Shown here piece by piece: positions 23,101-30,616 of a DNA stretch of 64,000 nt. The DNA comes from Bedellia somnulentella (Eukaryota; Arthropoda; Insecta; Lepidoptera; Bedelliidae). The notes below the pieces were generated by a model, which searched no databases, had not been told where the DNA came from, and saw only the letters and a program-made list of their open reading frames with translations. The DNA is taken from contig OY755178.1 in assembly GCA_963576735.1 (NCBI GenBank), positions 17,856,001-17,920,000 on the forward strand, given 5' to 3'. The first letter of the stretch is position 1, and every line of letters begins with the position of its first letter. The translations under genes and the position numbers were made by a program.

Positions 23101-26100
23101 TTATATACACAAACAGTCGATATAAATATATAGCTCATAAATGTTATAAAAAAGGAGAGAAAAATATATACATTATTGGTACATTACTATTACATTCTAA
23201 AGTATAAATACATAAACAAAATATTGGATACATATTAAATATTACTAATAAATAAAGAATAAATAAAGGAAAGAAAATTTCGACACAGGCGGGAATCGAA
23301 CCCGCGACCTCGGGTATACGCCCCGACGCGGGTTCGATTCCCGCCTGTGTCGAAATTTTTCTTTCCTTTTTTTATTCTTTATTTATTAGTAATAATCCCC
23401 ACATGAGGTTTTCATGAACAAAAAGATTTAAATTATATTAAATATTATTTTTACTTATACTTAAAAAATACGCAACTACGATAGACAGATAGCATATACT
23501 AAAAATAATAATAAAATTTATTAATTACAATTATAAAATACAGAAAATTGAGAACAGGATTGGATAGGACAGAATTCTATGAGAAAAGGCAGATTTCTCT
23601 ATGGAGCCTTGTTGAACGGGTTTTGAAGGGCTAGTAGGTACTTTTTAAGATTGCGCTTAAAAGTGGTCCTACCAGTCACAGCACGTATGGGAGGGGGAAT
23701 ATCGTTCCAGCACTTGGACGCAGCAAACCTAAAACTACCCCGAAACGCCACTGATCGGTGCAGAGGCAAGATTGCCCTGACTTTGAACTGATAGTCACTT
23801 TTAGACCATTGCAGTTTTTTATGCAAATAAGCCGATGATTCCAACCTAACCACACCGAACATTAGTTGCAAGATGCAAACACCTACAACCCTTCATGTTT
23901 AAAAGTTTTGCTTCGTTCAAGTACGGGATGATGTGGGAGCGACGAGGAACACGAAAACAAAAACGTACGCATGCGTTTTGCACACGTTGTATAAGCCTTT
24001 GTGTACGACCCAGTATGCAACCACCATAGACCACGTCACAACAGTTTACTCTAGACAATATCAACGATTGGCAAAGTTGAACACGCAAATTCTCACTCAG
24101 GTAATCGCGTATATTGTATAGTATTCTGAGTCGATAGAAGCAGTTGCTAACTACTGACAGAACATGGTTTTCGAACCGCAGTTCCCTGTCCATCAGTATG
24201 CCTAGATTTCGTGCTTCATCGACTTTTTCTAATGGTTGATCCCTGATAGCTACATCACAAGTCATTAAGGCCTCCAACGTATTAAGGCAGATTAATACAG
24301 GGTAAGTGACTGACTCCGAATTTGAGTCAAGTCAGCGCTTACCCGAAAAAAACCCAATGTGAACTGTTTCAAGTCAGCACAGCGCGGTTGAAGTCAGCGC
24401 TGACTTAAATATTCGCACACGAATATTTAGAAGTCAGTCGGCGCCCCCCGCCACCCCCGCACTCCCGCATCAGTTGCAAAAACTCCATGTAAACAGTCAA
24501 GTCAGTAGTCAGTCACTGTCGTTGAGTTGTTTTTATTTAACAAATTTTCTAACAAATCTACTAGTTCTTTAACATTTAGTTACAAACATTTAACAATTTT
24601 AAGCGTTGCTTCTGCTGTTCCCGTGAATTATTTTTTCTTTGCGTATGGTTAGCTCGAAAAATTTATCAACGTCTAAACTCCATGTGAACAGTTGGAGACA
24701 GTTTTGGCGCCGTCGCGCTGACTTGTGCAATGACCCTGTGAATTAGTCCATGTAAACAGTTGAAGTCAGTGTCGGCGCCGGCACTGACGCCGCTACTGAC
24801 TTGCGCACTTACCCTGTATAAATCCGCCTTTAGAGATTTGAGTCTTAGTACCAAGAACCATGAACTTTGATTTCACCGGGTTCAGAACAAGGCAATTCTT
24901 TTCCATCCAAGCAGCAATTTGAACTAGATCATCATTTAGTTTACCTACCGTATTTACTATATTTTTGGGATGACCAGAAATAATTTAATGTTTTTTGACA
25001 TGAATTCCTCATGTGGGGATTATTACTCATAAATAAAAGATGTTATTAAAGGAAAGAAAAATTTCGACACTGGCGCTGGATACCAACTGACACTGTAGCT
25101 CAGTTGGCAGAGCGACGGGGGCGTATACCCGAAGGTCGCGGGTTCGAACCCCGCCAGTGTCGAAATTTTTCTTTCCTTTAATAACATCTTTTATTTATGA
25201 GTAATAATACCCACATGAGGAATTCATGTCAAAAAACATTAAATTATGTGATAGTTAGGCGTTTCCAACATTTGCATTCTATCTGAAAAGGTAGACAAGT
25301 GGCCGTCCGAATTAGTTAAAATTCGGAGGTAGGAAACGCAAACACTACTTGAACGTGTAAAAAAGAAACAAAGGATAGAGAAATTTCGCGCTGGATACCA
25401 ACTGACACTGTAGCTCAGTTGGCAGAGCGACGGGGGCGTATACCCGAAGGTCGCGGGTTCGAACCCCGCCAGTGTCGAAATTTTTCTTTCCTTTAATAAC
25501 ATCTTTTATTTATGACCAGAAATGTATAGTTGCAAATCATTTGCATATATATAAAACTTACGTATTTTAATACCTCTCATATTAGTACCTCTGCCAACCC
25601 ATTCGGGTGTATATGGCATGAACATATAAGTGTTGAGTCTTACAATAACAAGTATTATGAATTTAAAGTTCAGGGAAACAATAATGTAACAACAATATCA
25701 ATAAAGAATCATGTTTTAAAGTGTTACCTCAGGGGATGCTTTTGCATCCATACTCATATGGCATCCCATTGTGTCAACTGGAGCATCATTTCTCGACCTC
25801 ATTTTTCTCAAATTATCAAGAAACTGTCTCCAATTTGCTGGCTCCCAAAGGCCATTTTCCTGAAACCATAATATAAGAATTTACTAATTCTACATAATAA
25901 TATTACATTCAATGGGAATACACTTTGCCTACTTTTTATTTTTTCAACATTATTATGGACTAACATTAAGCTAACCCAAATTAAATATTTAACAAAGTTG
26001 AATACAATATTAAAACATAACATACATACATACATTCATCGCACTCTCAGAACGAAAGAGGCTCAAGTCCAAACATAGTGATATTGAGTTACAATCATAG

Positions 26101-28319
26101 AGAGTAAAGTATGTTTTAAAGCAAAGGCACTTATTGTTATAGGGACGAAAAATTTGCTATCCTGTTCTTTTAACAATAAGTGCCTTTGTTTTACTATTCG
26201 TCAGATAGAGCATACATTTTTATGTCACTCTATGATTGTAACTCAATATCACTATATTTGGACTTGAGCCTCTTTCGTTCTGAGAGTGCGATATATTCTC
26301 ACGCCGTTAGTTCCCATCAGGGTAGGCAGAGACTATAGATCGCCACTTTGTACGATCATGGCAAAGCTCTAAGTTCACATCCATCAATTGTCTGCTCTTT
26401 TATTCTTCATGCTTCAGACACCTGCCTTTTTGAGCACAGTTCCTATTTGATCAAAATGTGTCCCCTGAGGTTGTCCTCTACTGACATTACCTTCCACAGA
26501 ATTTAATAACACTTACTTACTTACTTACTTACTTATACTCACGCCCATTGTTCCCATTGGGGTAGGCAGAGACTATCGATCGCCACTTTGTACGATCCTG
26601 ACAAACCTCTCTAGCTTCGTTTACATCCATCAATCTTTTCATACATGCTCTTTTATTCTTCATACTTCGGACGCCAGCCTTTTTGAGCACACTCTCAATT
26701 TGGTCCAAGTGTGTTCTCCGTGGTCGTCCTCTACTCACATTACCTTCCACATTGGCTCTATAGATCTCTTTCACCAATTTACTGTCATTCATCCTCTCTA
26801 TGTGCCCAAACCACCTTAACATTCTTTTCTCTATCTTGCACACTACGTCATCTTTCACACCTAAACGTTCACGAATTACACTATTTCTCACTCTGTCGCA
26901 CAACCTTACATTACATATACTTCTGAGGGATCTCAATTCCACTGCATTCACTCTACTTTCATGCCTCTTTTGCCATGCCCAACATTCACTACCATACATC
27001 AGCGTAGGAACCAGTACAGCATTGTGAACTGCCATTTGCGCCTTTTCAGACAGGAACTGGCTCGACATTAGACTGTTTATGGCTCCATTTACCGCATTTC
27101 CCTTTTTTACTCTCCTTTCAATATCTTCCTCACATTTTCCGTCCCTTGTAAACAAACTTCCCAGATATACAAACTCTTTCACTTGTTCCACTTTCTTGCC
27201 ACCTATTGTAATCTCACATTCTGTCATACTTTCCTCTCTCTGGAAAACCATTGTCTTGGTTTTGTCCACATTCACTCGCATGCCCTTTCTTTCAAAAGAC
27301 TTACACGCAATATTCACCATCTCTTGCAACTCATTTACCGTTGATGCAAGTAATACTTGATCGTCAGCGTATAAGAGGCATTTAATGATGAATCCTCCCA
27401 TTCTCAGACCATAATCACTTTCGCGTAGTTCTTTCAAACAGTCATCCATGAACAGATTGAAAAGCCACGGAGAAGCTACACAACCCTGACGTACACCCCT
27501 AGAGATTTCAAACCAGTCCGTGTTTTCTCCGTTTATTCTTACACATGCACTGGAACCCTCATAGAGTGACTCCAATGCACGTAAAAGTTGGCTCCCCAAA
27601 CCGAACTTAGACAACACCTCCCACAAATTCTTTCAATTCTTTCTTACTACCCTATCATACGCCTTCTCCAGATCAATGAAGGTGCAATACACTTTTTGGT
27701 TCTTTGCTAAGAACTTTTCTGTGATGCACCTTAAGGAGAAGATTTGATCCATACATCCCATTCCCTTTCTAAACCCTGCTTGCACATCCCAGATTTTCTC
27801 ATCAGTTTCTTTCATCACTCTTTCAATCAATACCTTAGCATACAATAACAAATTTAATAACAGAATTGACGTCAAATAATACATGTTTTACAATTTAAGT
27901 ATAAAATTACACACATTGTGTAAATGCTTGTGTGCAAGCTTAAAATGCTCTGGCTACCCTTTTCAGAGGAATTTCGCAGTGGGTATATGAGTGTTTCTTT
28001 TAAAAAAGAATAATGATACAAAGTAGCGAGCGACAGTCTATGCTTACCCCAATGGGAAATAGTGCCGTGAGAATATATACCTATGTATTTTTAAATGATA
28101 AGCTCAGACCTGTTTAACTGGAGGCTCTTTTTCGTATTCGATTTTGACATGAGGCTTCTTTTCGTACTTGAAATTTTTAAAGTCGTGTACATTTTTGATA
28201 GTTTTACTTGTCTCTTCTTCTTCTAGTGGTTCCTTCTTTATAACAACATCATTAACTCTAATAAATACATTTGTGTCCACTGAGAAATCTTTTTTAACTT
28301 TTCGCGGCATTCTGATCAA
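19568..28319 (-). CDS. NTHL1: NTHL1 (endonuclease III homologue), 5 exons, 418 aa
   Basis: Exons 28319-28110, 25859-25728, 22298-22128, 21559-21400 and 20151-19568 join in phase. The protein is a bifunctional DNA glycosylase/AP lyase that removes oxidised pyrimidines in base excision repair. Visible motifs: [34 protein letters not shown] (residues 121-134); [12 protein letters not shown]; the helix-hairpin-helix [10 protein letters not shown] with catalytic Lys208; GVDTHVHR with catalytic Asp227, 19 residues on as in the human enzyme; and the 4Fe-4S ligands Cys278, 285, 288 and 294 (C-X6-C-X2-C-X5-C). The N-terminus is basic, and a second Met (residue 4) is an alternative start. Beyond the cluster is a Lys/Ser/Glu-rich tail of about 124 residues absent from typical homologues. 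Introns hold many mobile elements. It is divergent with EMC3 and convergent with NOL12. Confidence 0.93.
20404..20850 (+). mobile_element. RTE-clade LINE, 3' end of ORF
   Basis: Translation gives [38 protein letters not shown] and, after a frame change near 20600, [19 protein letters not shown] and [17 protein letters not shown]. This is the RT C-terminal region typical of RTE elements. It ends with an ACTATAATAAAGGC-poly(A)-like tail. It lies in NTHL1 intron 4 and is unrelated at its 3' end to the TATG-tailed family. Confidence 0.8.
20960..21025 (+). repeat. TATG-tailed RTE-like LINE scrap
   Basis: It encodes the last residues around [10 protein letters not shown] and ends GGCGTGAGTACATGTATG. 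Confidence 0.6.
21400..21559 (-). CDS. NTHL1: NTHL1 exon 4
   Basis: Residues 172-224, with the helix-hairpin-helix and catalytic Lys208. Acceptor TTTCCAG, donor G|GTGAGA, phase 1. Confidence 0.93.
21868..21975 (-). repeat. SINE-A, 3' half
   Basis: Reverse fragment ACGGCTATAAAGCCC to TTTTGGAAGTTGAGTAGGG, in NTHL1 intron 3. Confidence 0.65.
22128..22298 (-). CDS. NTHL1: NTHL1 exon 3
   Basis: Residues 115-171, with [11 protein letters not shown] and LIYPVGFWK. Acceptor GTTTCAG, donor AAG|GTGAG. Confidence 0.93.
22376..22572 (+). repeat. SINE-B, diverged middle and tail
   Basis: It has GTGAGGGGAAAACATAGTG, CTTGTGACAGTGTATTTTA and GGCAATTGGCCTGCC. The head and terminal hairpin are lost. Confidence 0.6.
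22668..22905 (+). repeat. SINE-A, full length
   Basis: A close-to-consensus copy (GCTGTGTAGTGTCGGC to TAGCCGTGAGTAATAATC) in NTHL1 intron 2. Confidence 0.82.
23245..23434. mobile_element. Palindromic tRNA-derived retroposon, copy 2
   Basis: The centre is two facing tRNA 3' halves: TTTCGACACAGGCGGGAATC reading left, and its complement GATTCCCGCCTGTGTCGAAA reading right, each with a perfect GGTTCGATTCC B box. The arms continue with GGAAAGAAAA/TTTTCTTTCC and AT-rich sequence. A 13-bp direct repeat ATATTAAATATTA at 23232-23244 and 23435-23447 flanks it. Confidence 0.82.
23590..24970 (-). mobile_element. Non-LTR retrotransposon RT fragment (CR1/Jockey-like), interrupted
   Basis: The minus strand encodes [18 protein letters not shown] near 24900-24840, then [20 protein letters not shown] and the C-terminal domain ending [16 protein letters not shown] and [10 protein letters not shown] near 23620. 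A MITE (24285-24829) splits the coding sequence. The palindromic retroposon (24982-25511) interrupts it further upstream, with LINE sequence resuming at 25524. Confidence 0.75.
24285..24829. mobile_element. PIF/Harbinger-type MITE, 545 bp, TTA target duplication
   Basis: The terminal inverted repeats are AGGCAGATTAATACAGGG and the complement of CCCTGTATAAATCCGCCT. TTA at 24282-24284 and 24830-24832 is the 3-bp TWA duplication characteristic of PIF/Harbinger. The interior has no ORF and is dense in GTCAG/CTGAC words. Confidence 0.82.
25089..25161 (+). tRNA. tRNA-like sequence inside retroposon (probably non-functional)
   Basis: The 7-bp acceptor stem GACACTG/CAGTGTC, D stem GCTC/GAGC and T arm GCGGG-TTCGAAC-CCCGC are all perfect. 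A and B boxes are intact (TAGCTCAGTTGG, GGTTCGAACCC). The anticodon arm is abnormal: a 4-bp CGGG/CCCG stem, an 8-nt loop GGCGTATA and no U33. I read this as a SINE head, not a working tRNA gene. Confidence 0.55.
25404..25476 (+). tRNA. Second copy of the tRNA-like sequence
   Basis: Identical over 73 nt to 25089-25161, in the second unit of the same insertion, with the same leader CTGGATACCAACT and trailer CGAAATTTTTCTTTCC. Confidence 0.55.
25575..25640 (+). repeat. SINE-B 3' scrap
   Basis: TTAGTACCTCTGCCAACCC, ATTCGGGTGTATATGGC, then ATGAACATATAAG; only the terminal 60 bp. Confidence 0.55.
25728..25859 (-). CDS. NTHL1: NTHL1 exon 2
   Basis: It has a GGTTTCAG acceptor and a GAG|GTAAC donor. 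It encodes residues 71-114 ([12 protein letters not shown] to DAKASPE), matching the conserved WEP and DAPVD blocks. Confidence 0.92.
26038..26292. mobile_element. Hairpin MITE with nested hairpin, 255 bp
   Basis: The outer arms begin ATCGCACTCTCAGAACGAAA and end with the complement. A second inverted pair (CAAAGGCACTTATTGTTA/TAACAATAAGTGCCTTTG) lies inside. It is inserted in the TATG tail of a LINE copy. The target duplication is unclear. Confidence 0.75.
26293..26500 (-). mobile_element. RTE-like LINE tail fragment
   Basis: TTCTCACGCCGTTAGTTCCC through the complement of the C-terminal coding end. Its TATG tail is separated from it by the hairpin MITE at 26038-26292. Confidence 0.7.
26533..27855 (-). 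mobile_element. RTE-like LINE, longest copy, reverse transcriptase with one in-frame stop
   Basis: The minus strand encodes RT motifs in order: [53 protein letters not shown], and [16 protein letters not shown] with the YADD active site. The [12 protein letters not shown] and [12 protein letters not shown]-terminal region follows, ending [11 protein letters not shown] single TGA (27635-27633) interrupts an otherwise continuous frame. The endonuclease end is missing (5' truncation). The 3' end is CCCCAATGGGAACAATGGGC and GTGAGTATAAG with TAAG-type repeats (26510-26535). It lies in NTHL1 intron 1. The clade assignment rests on motif style and tandem-repeat tail. Confidence 0.85.
27945..28085 (+). 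repeat. SINE-A scrap (27945-27990) and LINE-tail scrap (28022-28085)
   Basis: CTCTGGCTACCCTTTTCAG, then CTTACCCCAATGGGAAATA and GCCGTGAGAATATATACC. Both are short 3' ends lying just before NTHL1 exon 1. Confidence 0.5.
28110..28319 (-). CDS. NTHL1: NTHL1 exon 1
   Basis: It starts [15 protein letters not shown] and ends PPVKQ before a GTCTGA donor. It is a basic/acidic low-complexity N-terminus with nuclear-signal-like lysines. Met4 (28310) is an equally plausible start. Confidence 0.82.
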
Positions 28320-28769
28320 ACAATTTAAATTTCTCTTAATTTTTTATAACTCCTAACTTTTACCTAGTATTATCAAGAGATTTGCCGCTATTCCACACAA
28401 ATGGGACTGTGACAAAATATTAATATGATTAATTTATTTATATAAATTAATCGAAAATATCGAAATGAAGAAAGGAAATTCGAATTCTACTACATTTACT
28501 ACATTTTCGATTAATGGCTTTGGCTTCTATCGTGTTAGCCACAATAGTTTTGCCAGTGTGAATAATCAAGAGAAGCCAAGCGTATAGGATTTTAATCCGT
28601 TTGTGTTGGGTAACTCGTTTCTTGCTTCTTTCTTTCATCTTTCTTGTGGAATGGGATACTGGTTGCGAACAATGGTTAAGTAGCAACCAACTCATCTAGG
28701 ACCAAGAAAAAATCTCTACGTTCATTACGTATTGAGTCAAACACACTTTTTAACATACGTTTATGAATA

Positions 28770-29498
28770 GGAGAATACACTGACAACACGCAGCCAGTCA
28801 AAAGTGGCCGCAACGGCCGCAAGTAATTTTTAATTTAATTAATGTCAATTATTATTCGAAGAAAAATTTAGTTTACTTGTTTTTGAAGTATAATATCATC
28901 CTCATCATAACAATGTATATAAAGAATTTAAAAATCCATAGGTGCCATTGCACATACGGCCGCAACTACCTCGCAGCCAGGCGTAGTGTTACACTACGCC
29001 TGGTACGCTACGCACTCGGTGTAAGTAAGCTATGTGTAGTGTAGTGTAGGTTATATTTTGGTGTGTTATACGTTCATGAGAGCGTAGCGTGCTAATTATT
29101 TTTCACTTTATCTTGGACATCTCGCGTTTTTAACAGATGGCAACCTTGATTTGCGGCCGCTTTTTCAAAGGCAGCTATGTATTATCAATGATAACTTATC
29201 ATATTAGGAAAAAAATAGCTTTAATTTCATATAAGAAATATACGTGTAACACATGAACGTATAAAACACACCGAAATATTACCTGCTTACACTTGGCTGC
29301 GAGGTAGTTGCGGCTGAATGTGCAACGGCACCTATGGATTTTTCAATTCTGTAATACGTTGATATGATGAGGAGGTTGATGTGATAATATGCATCAAAAA
29401 CAAGTGAAAGATATTTTTCTTCTAATAATAATTAATTAATTAAATTAAAATAACTTGCGGCTACTTTTGACTGGCTGCGTGTTGTGAGTGTATTCTCC
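28770..29498. mobile_element. Long-arm foldback element between NTHL1 and EMC3
   Basis: GGAGAATACACTGACAACAC at the left end and its near-complement at the right open two arms that remain recognisable for about 250-300 bp each. Landmarks are CGCAACTACCTCGCAGCCA with its complement, and GTGTGTTATACGTTCATG with its complement. TA flanks both ends as a possible target duplication. It has no coding capacity and GGCCGC-rich internal motifs. Confidence 0.75.
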
Positions 29499-29502
29499 TA
29501 TA

Positions 29503-29660
29503 ATATAGAATAGAATAGAATAACTCTTTATTGCACATCAAACACAAATTTACAAAAGTAATAATATGATCAAACAGTTTACAGTGAGGTACAATTGGCG
29601 GTCTTATCGCTAAAAGCGATCTCTTCCAGACAACCTTTGGAAGGTCGATAAATTAATTAT
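29503..29660 (-). repeat. Non-LTR 3'-end remnant with ATCGCT/AGCGAT hairpin
   Basis: Complement of GTCTGGAAGAGATCGC, TTTTAGCGATAAGACCGCC and TGTGCAATAAAGAGTTATTC, followed by ATTCT repeats at the outer end. Confidence 0.7.
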
Positions 29661-29734
29661 TTGGGTAGGTGCACTAAACAAGGCCAAAAAAACATAATAA
29701 GATATTAAGCTTACTTAAAACTAACTAATAAATA

Positions 29735-30060
29735 CAGGGTGATTTCGGGGTCGTGATCCCAACCATTTTTTTCTGACTCAGTAAATTATTGCGATGCTAC
29801 CTGTATTTATTTTAATTGAAACAAAGATCATTCGTTATTTACTTATTTTTATTTACTGACTCTAAATGCGTGGTCACCCTACTTTTTATATTACATCTTT
29901 TTAGATAACAAACTCTTTGTTAGAATACTTAATAATTTATGAGTAATAATGTGACAACACGTCAAAGTCAATAAACGATAACAATAAATAATAACGAAAC
30001 AAAGAGTTATGAACTAAGTTAAATGCTTCTTTCTTGCTTCACGACCCCGTAATCAGCCTG
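29735..30060. mobile_element. Tc1/mariner-like MITE, 326 bp, TA target duplication
   Basis: The ends CAGGGTGATTTCGGGGTCG and CGACCCCGTAATCAGCCTG are inverted repeats with few mismatches, flanked by TA on both sides. There is no ORF. It lies about 400 bp upstream of the EMC3 start. Confidence 0.7.
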
Positions 30061-30467
30061 TATATACAACATGAAACGAATGCCCATTTTGAAAATATGA
30101 ATGTTGCCATCAGTGTGTGAGTATCATCACGTCATCTGCAAGACTACAACTACACTATCGACGATATCAATTGGCTTTGAATTAGTCTGTCTCTGTATAT
30201 CTGTGCGAGTGATGTGACATCAATGTGGTTTGGCAAAAAAGGTCTAGAAACCAGAACGGCAAAACCATTATACCAAATAAAAAACTGATAACAGTGATTG
30301 ATGATGGGATTGATCAAAGAGATTGGATTGAAGACATAATGGATTGTTGATTGATTGGATTACTTGATATTTTGTGAGACATTCAATTATTTATATTTTA
30401 CATTTAATTCAATTTATTTGTGTGTAAAACTTAAACCTGTTGTTGTTGGTTGTTGAAAAATTTCAAG

Positions 30468-30616
30468 ATGGTAGAAATACTTCTTGATCCCAACATTCGA
30501 CTATGGGTATTTTTTCCCATTGTTATAATCACCTTCCTCGTAGGAATTGTGAGACACTACGTTTCCATTATCATTTCATCCCAGAAGAAAATTGAGCTCC
30601 TCCAGGTGCAGGACAG
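30468..30616 (+). CDS. EMC3: EMC3 exon 1
   Basis: From the ATG to GACAG|GTCTG. It encodes TM1 and the start of the cytosolic coiled-coil; phase 2. Confidence 0.93.

Larger units (their letters stand above)
24982..25511. mobile_element. Palindromic tRNA-bearing retroposon, copy 3 (full palindrome plus second unit)
   Basis: The left arm 24982-25075 and right arm 25152-25245 are inverted copies of 94 bp with one mismatch. Between and overlapping them is a tRNA-like sequence (25089-25161). A second unit (25246-25511) has a different 5' leader but the same tRNA (25404-25476) and tail. ATGACCAGAAAT at 24970-24981 and 25512-25523 flanks the whole as a 12-bp target-site duplication within a LINE. 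Confidence 0.83.

Noticed and set aside
28447..28695. 82-residue minus-strand frame upstream of NTHL1
   Set aside because: No splice signals linking it to NTHL1 exon 1 and no recognisable domain.
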